Of a stretch of 64,000 nt of DNA, positions 26,323 to 35,614 are shown piece by piece (position 1 is the first letter of the stretch; every line of letters starts with the position of its first letter). A model generated the notes under the pieces. It did no database searches, was not told where the DNA came from, and saw nothing but the letters and a program-made list of their open reading frames with translations. The position numbers were made by a program, and so were the translations under genes. Source of the stretch: Elusimicrobiota bacterium (GTDB taxonomy: Bacteria; Elusimicrobiota; Elusimicrobia; FEN-1173; JAKLIF01); NCBI GenBank assembly GCA_022709755.1, contig JAKLIF010000010.1, positions 1 to 64,000 on the forward strand, read 5' to 3'.

Positions 26323-27777
26323 ATGAGCGGCACACATTTCATCGATTCATTCAAAGCGCGCTGGGCGGGGACAGGGGGATATCGGGAGATACTGACGATC
26401 GCATTTCCATTGATCCTGAGCACGGGATCCTGGTCCATCCAGCACTTCGTCGACCGGATGTTCCTCACGTGGTATTCTCCGGAAGCCATTGCGGCCGCCA
26501 TGCCGGCCGGCATCCTGAATTTCACCATCGTGAGTTTCTTCATCGGCATCGCCGGCTACGTGACGACCTTCGTCGCCCAATATCACGGCGCCAAACAGAC
26601 CGATCGGATCGGGGCCATCGTCTGGCAAGGGATCTACGTCGCCGCCATCGGAGGGGTCGTCCTCATGGCCGCCGCCCCTCTGGCCGGCCCCCTCTTCCGT
26701 TTTTTCGGACATGCCCCCGCCGTGCAGGAAAACGAGGTGGTCTATTTCCAGGTCCTCTGCTGGGGTTCAGGCCCAGCCATCGCCGCCTCGGCCCTCTCCG
26801 GTTTTTTCTCCGGGATCGGGAAGACATGGCCGGTCATGTGGGTCAACCTGATCGCCACCCTCGTCAACATCGTTTTCGACTACCTGCTCATCTTCGGGAA
26901 CGGGGGGTTCCCGGCTCTGGGGATGAAGGGAGCGGCCATCGCCACCGTGTTATCGGGATCCGTCAACATGGGATCCCTTCTCTTCCTTCTCTCTCGGCCC
27001 GCCTATCGGCAGGCTTACGATCCTTTCCGGCGATGGAAGTTCGACCGCCCTCTTTTCCTCAGACTCCTGAAATTCGGCTCCCCCGCCGGCGTACAGTTCT
27101 TCCTCGACATCGCCGGGTTCACGCTCTTCATCCTGCTGGTCGGACGTCTCGGCACGGAATCCCTCGCCGCGACGAACATCGCCTTCAACATCAACACGCT
27201 GGCCTTCATGCCCATGTTGGGTTTCGGCATCGCCGTGTCCGTCGTGGTCGGACAATACATCGGGCAAAACCGACCCGAGCTCGCCCAACGCGGCGTCTAT
27301 TCGGGATTCCACATGACGTTCGGATACATGGCCGCCGTCGCCACGCTCTATGTCGCCGCACCGGGACTTTTCATCGAACCTTATGCCGCCCACGTCTCCG
27401 CAGCCGGATTCGATTCCATCCGACGACTGACCGTGGTCCTTCTGCGATTCGTCGCCTTCTACTGCCTTTTCGACACCATGAACATCATCTTCGCGTCCGC
27501 CCTCAAGGGGGCCGGGGACACCCGGTTCATCATGGTGTTGACCTCTCTCCTGACGGGAGGACTCCTCATCCTTCCGACGTATGTCTCCATGATCTATTTC
27601 GAGGGGGGAATACTGACGGTGTGGACCATCGCCACGGTCTATGTCTGCGCCCTGGGATCCGCCTTCTGGTGGCGCTTCCGTCAGGGACACTGGAAGTCGA
27701 TGCGGGTCACGGGGGAATGCCCCCACTGCCTGACCCAGTCATTTCCTGAAACCCCGTCGGCCGGATTCAATTCCTGA
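26323..27777 (+). CDS. MATE-family efflux transporter
   Basis: 484 residues, about 12 membrane helices in two six-helix halves. The first half begins EILTIAFPLILSTGSWSIQHFVDRMFL, typed as MATE by the P-L-x-x-S and VDxxF pattern; the second half repeats the theme (LLKFGSPAGVQFF). MATE pumps exchange Na+ or H+ for cationic drugs or metabolites across the inner membrane. Stand-alone gene, convergent with the SGNH gene that follows. Substrate cannot be told from sequence. Confidence 0.93.
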   Translation: MSGTHFIDSFKARWAGTGGYREILTIAFPLILSTGSWSIQHFVDRMFLTWYSPEAIAAAMPAGILNFTIVSFFIGIAGYVTTFVAQYHGAKQTDRIGAIVWQGIYVAAIGGVVLMAAAPLAGPLFRFFGHAPAVQENEVVYFQVLCWGSGPAIAASALSGFFSGIGKTWPVMWVNLIATLVNIVFDYLLIFGNGGFPALGMKGAAIATVLSGSVNMGSLLFLLSRPAYRQAYDPFRRWKFDRPLFLRLLKFGSPAGVQFFLDIAGFTLFILLVGRLGTESLAATNIAFNINTLAFMPMLGFGIAVSVVVGQYIGQNRPELAQRGVYSGFHMTFGYMAAVATLYVAAPGLFIEPYAAHVSAAGFDSIRRLTVVLLRFVAFYCLFDTMNIIFASALKGAGDTRFIMVLTSLLTGGLLILPTYVSMIYFEGGILTVWTIATVYVCALGSAFWWRFRQGHWKSMRVTGECPHCLTQSFPETPSAGFNS

Positions 27778-27795
27778 TCGACGGGCTAGGCGTAT

Positions 27796-28824
27796 TCACG
27801 CCTTCGAACGAAGCGTCTTCTCCAACTCCTCCGCAATCAGCCGATGCCCTTCTTTTCCGGGATGAACGACATCCACAAAAAGCCCCGAGGAAAATGGGAA
27901 TGAGAAAAAGTGCCGCTCCAGATCGATCAAATCCACGTCCTCCCGGTCGGCGATCTGTCTCAGGATCTTGTTCGTGTATTGAAGATTCGTCGCGATCAGC
28001 GAGAAGACGGGGGCTTTCGCCCGTTGCCGGTCAAAGGGCACCGTCATCAGGATCGTGCGGGCTCCGATCCCCCGCCCGATCCGTATCATCTCCTCGATAT
28101 GCCCCCGATAATCTTCGTATGAAACCCGCAACCGGCCCGACCTGAATTCGAAGAATCTGCATTTATCAAGGGCCAGATACCTCTCGTTTTTCACCATCCA
28201 ATAGAGATGCGACAACAAGCGGCTCCGGTTGATCCAATAGGAGACCCGCGTCAGACGGTCCACTTCCTTATCCGAAAAACGGGAAATTTTACCGTCGTTC
28301 CAGCCGACATACACCACGAGGACGTCCGGGCGATATTCCTCCAACCTTTTATTCCTCAACATCAACAACGTCTGATAAGACGAGTAGCCGGGAACGCCCG
28401 CGTTGATGACCTCCGCGGACCGCCCCGGCCAAATTTTCCGAAGTCGAGGGCCCAACAGGCCGGGGTATGTCTCTTCATCCCCGATCCCGCCGCCGGACCC
28501 GAACGTGCAAGAGTCCCCCAAACAGAGCACGCGATAGGTGCCCGCGGGTTTCGCCTTGGATATCTCGGCCCCTCTTAACCCCAGCGAATTCACTGTGAAG
28601 TCGGTATCCCACGCCCTCCCGTTGAAACCCGGTGTCAATTCCCCTCCCGTCCCGATGGCGAACTGCGCCGGGAAGCGGGTGTCCGGTTGAAGACAATTCC
28701 TCACTCCCCCCACCGCGAGCATCCATTCGATCAGGATGACGGTGAGGACCGCACTGACCGCAGCAATCCCCAATCTGACGATGACCGTTCTTGGGATCCT
28801 TCTTTTTTCTTCCGGTGGGTTCAT
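27796..28824 (-). CDS. SGNH/GDSL hydrolase (paralogue 3), membrane-anchored
   Basis: 342 residues with the full SGNH block set: CLGDSCTFGSG (block I Ser), NAGVPGYSSYQ (block II Gly), VVYVGWNDGK (block III Asn) and DVVHPGKEGHRLIA (block V Asp/His). An N-terminal helix (LGIAAVSAVLTVILIEWML, about 17-35) anchors it with the enzyme outside. Differs from paralogues 1 and 2 in retaining standard blocks. Probably an envelope esterase. It is separated from the upstream beta-lactamase-like gene by a terminator (28838-28867). Confidence 0.83.
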   Translation of the reverse strand: MNPPEEKRRIPRTVIVRLGIAAVSAVLTVILIEWMLAVGGVRNCLQPDTRFPAQFAIGTGGELTPGFNGRAWDTDFTVNSLGLRGAEISKAKPAGTYRVLCLGDSCTFGSGGGIGDEETYPGLLGPRLRKIWPGRSAEVINAGVPGYSSYQTLLMLRNKRLEEYRPDVLVVYVGWNDGKISRFSDKEVDRLTRVSYWINRSRLLSHLYWMVKNERYLALDKCRFFEFRSGRLRVSYEDYRGHIEEMIRIGRGIGARTILMTVPFDRQRAKAPVFSLIATNLQYTNKILRQIADREDVDLIDLERHFFSFPFSSGLFVDVVHPGKEGHRLIAEELEKTLRSKA

Positions 28825-28837
28825 GACTGAATCGAGA

Positions 28838-28867
28838 TAAAAAAAACAGCGGGTGAGAAGCCGCTGT
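28838..28867 (-). terminator. Terminator of the beta-lactamase-like gene
   Basis: On the minus strand a perfect 7-bp stem acagcgg/ccgctgt with an 8-base loop is followed by a run of eight T's. It lies about 50 bases past the stop at 28916 and just before the SGNH start. Confidence 0.75.
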
Positions 28868-28915
28868 CCCTGGATTTCCCCGTCTGGCGGAGAGATGGCC
28901 TGATCCGCCCGAGAC

Positions 28916-29917
28916 TTATGATCTTCGCGCCTGAGCCGCGATCGTCATCTGGAACTGATCCCGCTTCCGATAATAATCGAAGATCTTCCGGCCGAGCTGG
29001 GCCATGAACCATTTGGCCTCGCCATACCCGCGCCCGTCGGCGGTCAACACGCAGACGACGAAATTTCCGACCGGCGTATAAACGATGCCGACATGATGAT
29101 AGGCGCCACGCAGCATGCCCGTCTTATCCGCCATCGCCCACTGCCTGGGCATAAAACGGGCCACCCGCGTGCGGATATTGCTCTTCTTCATGATATCCAC
29201 CATCATGTCGCTGTAGTCGGGACTCAGGCATTCCCGGCGGTAGAGCTTTTCCAAAAGCATGCCCATCTCGCGAGGGGTCGTGAAATTCTCGGTCGTCACA
29301 TCGGGGTCCAGGGAGAACAGCGGCTCCTCCTGCACCTGGGTATAATGCAATCCCAAGTCGCTGGCAAACGCCCTGTTGAGATAATCCGTGCCGACCAGCT
29401 CGACCAGCAACCGGGTGGCCGTATTGTCGCTGTGAACGATCATGTATTCGATCAACTTCCGGATGGACCAGCAGGAACCGGAACGATACCGTTTCAGGAG
29501 ACCGGACCCGCCGATCTTATCGGTCCTTTTCATGACCAAGACCGCGTTGAGCGCCAGTTCCCCGGCCCGGACCTTCTGAAGGATCGCCATCATGATCGGG
29601 ACTTTCACCAGACTGGCGCTGGGAAAAAGCCGGGTGTCGCCGAAAACGATCTCGCGGTCCGTCGTCATGTCCTTCAGATAGAACCCCACCCGGCCGCTGA
29701 ACCGGTGTATGTCCCTGGCCAACACGACTGTGAGCGCATCCCAACCCGGATCCATCGGTCGGATGAACCCCAGTGCGGTTTCAGGATCGACCGACGAGAC
29801 ATTCAGTCCCATCATCAGCCCCAAGACCATGAGCCCCTTCAGGCAGAACCGGACGGAGCCTTTTTCCCTTGAGAAAAGATTGAACGCGGAGGAGACACGG
29901 AGGGCGATGGGGATCAT
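28916..29917 (-). CDS. Class A beta-lactamase-like serine hydrolase
   Basis: 333 residues. The penicillin-recognising motifs are present in order: S-x-x-K in ASLVKVP, S-D-N in HSDNTAT and K-T-G in DKTGML. The omega-loop motif E-x-x-L-N of true class A enzymes is not conserved (QEEPLFSLDPDV), so strong beta-lactam hydrolysis is doubtful. An N-terminal hydrophobic segment (about 28-42) probably serves as export signal or anchor. It may be a penicillin-binding or peptidoglycan-linked hydrolase; the neighbourhood does not tell. It ends in a good terminator and is divergent from rpsA. Confidence 0.8.
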   Translation of the reverse strand: MIPIALRVSSAFNLFSREKGSVRFCLKGLMVLGLMMGLNVSSVDPETALGFIRPMDPGWDALTVVLARDIHRFSGRVGFYLKDMTTDREIVFGDTRLFPSASLVKVPIMMAILQKVRAGELALNAVLVMKRTDKIGGSGLLKRYRSGSCWSIRKLIEYMIVHSDNTATRLLVELVGTDYLNRAFASDLGLHYTQVQEEPLFSLDPDVTTENFTTPREMGMLLEKLYRRECLSPDYSDMMVDIMKKSNIRTRVARFMPRQWAMADKTGMLRGAYHHVGIVYTPVGNFVVCVLTADGRGYGEAKWFMAQLGRKIFDYYRKRDQFQMTIAAQARRS

Positions 29918-29992
29918 ATAAAGGATATTTTAAGCAAATTTTCACCTCTCCTTTCAAGGAATTAGTGTCTCGGCCCCCTCCCCGGAGCCACC

Positions 29993-30021
29993 TTTACAGG
30001 GACATTCCGATTTGTTATACT
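29993..30021 (+). promoter_or_regulatory. Sigma70-type promoter for rpsA
   Basis: TTTACA (29993-29998), 17-base spacer, TATACT (30016-30021). Predicted leader of about 80 bases to the ATG at 30107. Confidence 0.6.
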
Positions 30022-30106
30022 GACGTTGGTTGACCGCTGTTGTGGATGTGTCGCCATATCGTATCAAACGTCAGATTCGCTAAAAAAACCTAATCACTTG
30101 AGAACA

Positions 30107-31768
30107 ATGACTGAAGATCTGATCATCACCGACGAATTCAAGATGGAGGATGTTTTCCAAGATCCTCCGGCGGGGCGTTCGTCCGGAAAAATATTGACGG
30201 TCACGGTGGTCCAGGTCACCGCCGACGGGGTCATGGTGGACGTCGGTTCCAAAGAGGAGGGGATCATCCCGCTCCGCGAATTTGAATCGTGGCCCAAACC
30301 GCCGAAACCGGGTGACCAACTGCAAGCCGTCATCAAAAAATTCCCCAATGTCTCCTGGAAAGAAGCCCAGGAACGCGTCGCCAGAGAATCCATCCTCAAA
30401 GCCAAAGAATCCCAGAGCCCCGTGGACGGAACGATCGTCCGGCAGGTCAAGGGCGGGCTGATCGTGAACCTGGGAGGATTGGAGGCTTTCATGCCGGCCT
30501 CCCAAGTGGACAAACACCCCGTCAAGAACCTGACCCCTCTCATCGGCCAGACCATCCAGGCCGTGATCATGGAATGGCCGGACATACGGAAGAACCCCAT
30601 CCTTTCCAGACGCCTCTTCCTTGAAAAAATCGCCCTGGCTAAAAAAGCCGAGACCCTCAAACAGTTGTCCGTCGGACAGGTCTACAAGGGCCTGGTGACC
30701 GGCATGACCGATTTCGGCGCTTTCGTCGATATCGGCGGGGTGGACGGTCTCCTGCGCATCGCCGATCTTTCATGGAGCCATGTCGACAAAGTATCCTCGG
30801 TCTTGAAGATCGGGGAAACGATCGACGTCAAGGTTTTGAAATTCGACGCCGCCACGGGAAAAGTCTCCCTGGGACGGAAACAGCTCCTCCCCCATCCCTG
30901 GGATGGGATCGAAACCCGCCATCCGCTCGGCAGCACCATCCATGGGAAGGTGACCAATCTGACCGATTTCGGCGCCTTCGTCGAGATCGAGTCCGGCGTC
31001 GAGGGATTGATCCATCAATCCGAGTTCTCGTGGACGGAACGTTGGAGCAAACCCGCAACCTATCTGAAGGTCGGCCAGGAGGTCGATGTCCAGATCCTCT
31101 CCATCGACCGCGAAAAGGAACGGATCGCCCTCAGTCTCAAGAGAACGGGGGAGAACCCCTGGCAGGCCGTGGCGCAACAATACCCGCGGGGAACCTTGGT
31201 GAAGGGCGTGGTCACCCACCTTTCCCCCTTCGGAGCTTTTGTGCGTCTCCCCACGGGAGTCGAAGGCCTCCTCCGGACCGACGACGTCTCTTGGACCAAG
31301 AACGTCCAACACGCGAAAGATTGGTTCAAGGAAGGACAGGAAGTCGAAGCCATGGTCCTGGAAGTGAGCCCCGAACAAGAGCGCATCTCGCTGGGACTCA
31401 AACAGACGAAAGAAAATCCTTTTGAAACATTCGCCGTCGGGAACATCGTGACGGGAAAAGTCCTCCGGCTGGAAGACCGGGGGGTCGTGGTCATGCTGGA
31501 CGGAGACGTGGAAGCCTATCTCCCCATCTTCGAGATATCAGACGACAAGAAACTGGCTCACCCCTCCGAAGCGCTAACCCAGGACCAGGAGATCACGGCG
31601 CTCATCACACGCATCCAGAAGAAATCCAGGAAAATCGACATCTCCATTAAACGCTACGACAAGAAACAGGAACGCCTCCTTCTCAAAAAATATACCCGCA
31701 GCGAAAAGATGACGCTGGGCGATGTGACGGAATGGGATTCTTCCGACTCACAATCCTCCTCTTCCTGA
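30107..31768 (+). CDS. rpsA: Ribosomal protein S1 (six S1 domains)
   Basis: 553 residues containing six tandem S1 (OB-fold) RNA-binding domains, e.g. GMTDFGAFVDIGGVDGLL (domain 3), NLTDFGAFVEIESGVEGL (domain 4) and HLSPFGAFVRLP (domain 5). The first two are divergent as in true S1, which docks on the ribosome through them, and the acidic start MTEDLIITDEF is typical. Helps load mRNA on the 30S subunit. The ATG at 30107 is preferred; the longer in-frame start (TTG at 30026) would overlap the transcript start. Confidence 0.93.
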   Translation: MTEDLIITDEFKMEDVFQDPPAGRSSGKILTVTVVQVTADGVMVDVGSKEEGIIPLREFESWPKPPKPGDQLQAVIKKFPNVSWKEAQERVARESILKAKESQSPVDGTIVRQVKGGLIVNLGGLEAFMPASQVDKHPVKNLTPLIGQTIQAVIMEWPDIRKNPILSRRLFLEKIALAKKAETLKQLSVGQVYKGLVTGMTDFGAFVDIGGVDGLLRIADLSWSHVDKVSSVLKIGETIDVKVLKFDAATGKVSLGRKQLLPHPWDGIETRHPLGSTIHGKVTNLTDFGAFVEIESGVEGLIHQSEFSWTERWSKPATYLKVGQEVDVQILSIDREKERIALSLKRTGENPWQAVAQQYPRGTLVKGVVTHLSPFGAFVRLPTGVEGLLRTDDVSWTKNVQHAKDWFKEGQEVEAMVLEVSPEQERISLGLKQTKENPFETFAVGNIVTGKVLRLEDRGVVVMLDGDVEAYLPIFEISDDKKLAHPSEALTQDQEITALITRIQKKSRKIDISIKRYDKKQERLLLKKYTRSEKMTLGDVTEWDSSDSQSSSS

Positions 31769-31803
31769 CCCCCTTCACAACCTCTTCGGTCAACCCGGAC
31801 AGA

Positions 31804-32709
31804 ATGGATTCACCCCGGTTCACACTCCGTTCCCTTTCGTTTTCTTCCATCCCCTTTTATCTCTTCTTCATCGTCGCGGGTCTTTCAATCCTTCTGACGT
31901 ATCGATTATACTGGGTTTCCGGTTCCAACCCGTTCCCCAGAAAACCCGAGGATTTCAAATCCGCTCCCAAGATATTTTCCCACATCGATCAGCTTAAAAT
32001 GATCACCCTCAAAGACCCGAAGAACATGGCGGTCTGGACCGACCTGGCGGTGGATTATTTCCAACTAGGACCGGACCACTACGTGGAGGCGCTCGAAGCC
32101 CTCGAACGGGCCAAGGAGGCCGGCTCACTGGATTCCCGCCTCTTCTACTATGCCGGGATCATGTATGAATCCAAAGGGTTCCCCGATTACGCCAGACCGG
32201 AGTATGAGAGATTCCTCCAACATTACCCCCACGATTCGGAAGTACGCATGCGGCTGGCCAACCTTTATTACCGTCTGAACGATCTGGATGCGGCTTTGGA
32301 GAATTATGAACAACTCTACGAGGACAACCCGCTGGACCCCCTCCTCTCCCTCAACCTGGCCCTCACCTACAGGGATAAACAGCGTCCCGAGGATGCCCTC
32401 AACGTCTTAATGAACCTCGTCAAGAACGGACAAACACTCTCCGGAACCGCATGCAAGCTCTTCGGGGACCTCAAAGCCCAGAAAGAAGATTGGAACGGGG
32501 CCGCCGAATATTATCAAAAAGCGATCGACCAAAAGCCGGATGACATCGCCGCCCTTGAAGCCATGGCGCTCATCCAGGATCGGCTGAACAATCCCGAGCA
32601 GGCGCTCTCCTTATGGCAGAAGGTCGTCTCCATCAACCCCAAACACAAGGAAGCGCCCCGAATGGTCTCAAAACTCAAAAAACGCCTGAGATCCCTCAAA
32701 AAAAAGTAG
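31804..32709 (+). CDS. Membrane-anchored TPR-repeat protein
   Basis: About 301 residues: a membrane helix near the start (FYLFFIVAGLSILLTYRLYW, about 17-36) followed by at least six TPR-like repeats (e.g. SRLFYYAGIMYESKG, VRMRLANLYYRLNDLDAALE, ALEAMALIQDRLNNPEQALS). TPR solenoids bind partner proteins, here in the periplasm. An ATG at 31732 is in the same frame but overlaps rpsA, so 31804 is preferred with a weak RBS. It is followed by the large protease/barrel gene 10 bases later, which may be a partner in the envelope. Confidence 0.8.
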   Translation: MDSPRFTLRSLSFSSIPFYLFFIVAGLSILLTYRLYWVSGSNPFPRKPEDFKSAPKIFSHIDQLKMITLKDPKNMAVWTDLAVDYFQLGPDHYVEALEALERAKEAGSLDSRLFYYAGIMYESKGFPDYARPEYERFLQHYPHDSEVRMRLANLYYRLNDLDAALENYEQLYEDNPLDPLLSLNLALTYRDKQRPEDALNVLMNLVKNGQTLSGTACKLFGDLKAQKEDWNGAAEYYQKAIDQKPDDIAALEAMALIQDRLNNPEQALSLWQKVVSINPKHKEAPRMVSKLKKRLRSLKKK

Positions 32710-32719
32710 CCGGGGCCCC

Positions 32720-35611
32720 ATGACCCCTCGACGCACCCCCTCCCCCTTTTCACTCGGTAAACGGTTTCCCCATTTCCCCTCATTCCTCATCCTTCTCCTC
32801 TCCCTTTTCATCTTCTCTCCGACGGCTTATCCTTTTGGAAAGAACAAAGTCATCACCCACACGGACCGCTGGCGCGTCGTCTCCACCGACCATTTCGACA
32901 TCCACTACACTCCGGATGCCGAATGGATCATCCCCCGAGTGGCCCATCACCTCGAAAAAGCCTACGCCACGGTCACCACCGACCTCCCCGTGCAGATCAA
33001 AGAGAGGACTTCGTTCTTCTTCTGCACCAATCACAACCGTTTCGAAGAAATCAACGTCGTGGACGCCGACGAGGGGACGGGGGGGGTGACGGAGGCCTAC
33101 AAGAACAGGTTCGTGGTGTTCAACGACGGGAGCGAGCGATGGATGGAACAGGTCATCACGCACGAATTCACCCACGTGGTTCAATTCCATGTATTGTTCG
33201 ACGGATTCTGGAAATCCGTCCGGCTTTTGAAATTTCCCCTCTACCCCCTGTGGTTCATGGAGGGGTTGTCCGAATACGAGACCGGCGAACTGGATAAGTC
33301 CACCCGCGACATGTATCTCAGAGACGCCGTGACCGGACGGGGCTTGATCCCCCTGACGGAACTTCACGGGTTCAACCATCTGAAACCCCACCAGGTCACG
33401 TTGGCCTATAAGCAGGGGGAGGCCGCCCTTCGCTTCATCGCCGAGGAATACGGTAAGGACAAACCCTACAAGATCCTCCGCGCCCAGAGGGAGCGTTTCG
33501 AGATCCAATCGGTGCTGGAAGACACGCTGCATCAGGACCTTCGGTCTCTGAGCCGGCGATATCTGGAATATTGGTCGGACTATTACACCGCCCAGAGCCA
33601 CGGACTCCATGAACCGGAAACCGACGGATCCCGGCTCACGGCGACGGACATCCTTCCCCTCGTCCACACGGCACCGGCCTATTCTCCGGATGGGAAATAC
33701 CTGGCCTACATCACGGACCGAAGCGGGACCAACGAGATCCGACTCCGGTTCATGGATGACAGCGGGCATCCCGACCGGATCCTGACGGGCCGTCACTTCC
33801 AAAAGATGGATCACCTCCAAGCCGGACAACGGGCGCTCTCGTTCTCTCCGGATGGACAATGGCTGGCCTTCATCGGCGAGAAGGAACAGCGGGATTATCT
33901 CTTCCTCTACAACATCCGGCGCAAACGCCTGCGCCGGATCTCCGTTCCCTTCGAGGAACTCCGCTCTCCGGTCTTCCATCCGTCGGGCCAATCGCTGGCG
34001 GTGGTCGGCATGAGGAACGGAACCAACGACCTCTATGAGATATCTCCCCGCGGGAAGATCATCCGCCGATTGACCCATTCCGATGACGACGAGGGCGACC
34101 CGGCCTTCTCCCCCGACGGAAAGAAGCTCGTCTATTCCGCGGAAACGATCTCACCGGACACCGCCTATCCCCAGCGGGACCTGCGCCTCTTGGACTGGAA
34201 CACTCTCTCGTCGGCGACCCTGACCCGACTCCCCCAGAACGAGACGGAACCCTCCTTCTCCCCGGATGGACAATCCATCTATTTCGTCTCCGACCAGGAC
34301 CACGTCTTCAACCTCTATCGATTGGACATCTCCTCGGGACGGATCGACCAACTGACCAAGACCCTGGGCGGCCTTTTCACGCCGGTCCTCTCTCCCGATG
34401 GGAAACGCTGCTCCTTCGTCGCTTTTCGAAACGGAGAAAAACACATCTACGAGGGACCTCTCCCCTTGGTCTCAGGGAAAAATTCCGCCCTCTCCTTCTC
34501 GGCGGACCCGTCGGGGATCTCCTTCCTCCGCGACGACCGTTCCTCATCGCCCCCCGCAGCCCCGCCGGCCGGACCCCGCCGAGCCGGACTTCCCCTGAAC
34601 CCGTTCCACCCCTACCGATTCCGCGCCTCGACAGATCTTTTCTTCCCCCTGCTCTATTATTCCTCCACCGACGGCCTCTTCCTCGCCTCCTACTGGCAGG
34701 CCTCCGAGCACCTGGGAAACCACGAGATCGCCGCATTGGCACAATATCTTTCCGGCGACAAATTCTTCGACTATCAACTCCAATATTCCTACAAGCGGTT
34801 CCGGCCCCAGTTCACACTGGCGACCCAAGGACTCAACTACTACCGGGACTTCGAGGAGACCGAACTCCAGAAAGAATCCCAACAATTCGCGGGCGTGAGT
34901 TATCCCCTCGACCGGTTCCAACGCATCGAAGGGCTCGCGTCCACTCTGTTCCGGCGGAACGAATTCCGCTACGATTCCGATTTCAACTACGAGGAGAGGG
35001 AGAACTACGGGGCGGCGTCCTACGTCCGAGACACCACCACCGGCCGGTATCTCGCGGTCACCAGCGGCACTCGATTCCGCGCCACCTATCAAACCGCCCG
35101 GCCCGTCCTCGGCGGCGATCTGGAATACAAGACCCATGTGCTAGAGCAACACGTCTTCGTTCCGACCGGACGTGAAAGCACCTTCGCCCTCCGCGCGTTG
35201 GGGGGCGTCAGCACCGGTCCCAATCCCCAGACCTATCGTTTGGGCGGGATCGACCGCCTCCGAGGATACTCCCGGCGATCCGATGACAACCGGGCGTCGC
35301 GGTTCCTCATGAGCAACGTGGAATGGCGCGTCCCACTGACCTATCTCAATTACGACACCTGGTTCATCTTCCCCGATTTTTTCTTCAAAGCGCTCTATGG
35401 CACTCTTTTCGTCGATACCGGCTACGACTGGGACCAGTCCTCAGACTTGAATCATCTCCGGTCGGGGGACCTCATGAATTCCGTCGGAGCCGGTATCCGG
35501 CTGCCGATCTTCATCATGCAGACCTACCCCATCACCGTCTCCTTCGATGTCGCCAAGAGGACGGACGCGCACCGCTGGGTGTGGTATCTCTCGCTGGGTC
35601 CGGAGTTCTAA
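32720..35611 (+). CDS. Fusion of exported zinc metalloprotease, TolB-like propeller and Omp85-type barrel
   Basis: A 963-residue protein with three recognisable parts. A signal segment (about 20-38) is followed by a gluzincin protease domain: HEFTH (148-152) with a downstream Glu in WFMEGLSEYE (181) as third zinc ligand, as in peptidase MA-like proteins. Next come about six PD40/TolB propeller blades (about 315-590), each with FSPDG-like motifs. After a Pro-rich linker (about 605-625) a beta-rich region (about 630-963) contains GGIDRLRGYSRR and ends in LSLGPEF, an aromatic-ended beta signal of Omp85/BamA-type barrels. Probably outer-membrane-anchored with the protease in the periplasm. Substrates unknown. 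Confidence 0.85.
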   Translation: MTPRRTPSPFSLGKRFPHFPSFLILLLSLFIFSPTAYPFGKNKVITHTDRWRVVSTDHFDIHYTPDAEWIIPRVAHHLEKAYATVTTDLPVQIKERTSFFFCTNHNRFEEINVVDADEGTGGVTEAYKNRFVVFNDGSERWMEQVITHEFTHVVQFHVLFDGFWKSVRLLKFPLYPLWFMEGLSEYETGELDKSTRDMYLRDAVTGRGLIPLTELHGFNHLKPHQVTLAYKQGEAALRFIAEEYGKDKPYKILRAQRERFEIQSVLEDTLHQDLRSLSRRYLEYWSDYYTAQSHGLHEPETDGSRLTATDILPLVHTAPAYSPDGKYLAYITDRSGTNEIRLRFMDDSGHPDRILTGRHFQKMDHLQAGQRALSFSPDGQWLAFIGEKEQRDYLFLYNIRRKRLRRISVPFEELRSPVFHPSGQSLAVVGMRNGTNDLYEISPRGKIIRRLTHSDDDEGDPAFSPDGKKLVYSAETISPDTAYPQRDLRLLDWNTLSSATLTRLPQNETEPSFSPDGQSIYFVSDQDHVFNLYRLDISSGRIDQLTKTLGGLFTPVLSPDGKRCSFVAFRNGEKHIYEGPLPLVSGKNSALSFSADPSGISFLRDDRSSSPPAAPPAGPRRAGLPLNPFHPYRFRASTDLFFPLLYYSSTDGLFLASYWQASEHLGNHEIAALAQYLSGDKFFDYQLQYSYKRFRPQFTLATQGLNYYRDFEETELQKESQQFAGVSYPLDRFQRIEGLASTLFRRNEFRYDSDFNYEERENYGAASYVRDTTTGRYLAVTSGTRFRATYQTARPVLGGDLEYKTHVLEQHVFVPTGRESTFALRALGGVSTGPNPQTYRLGGIDRLRGYSRRSDDNRASRFLMSNVEWRVPLTYLNYDTWFIFPDFFFKALYGTLFVDTGYDWDQSSDLNHLRSGDLMNSVGAGIRLPIFIMQTYPITVSFDVAKRTDAHRWVWYLSLGPEF

Positions 35612-35614
35612 CCG

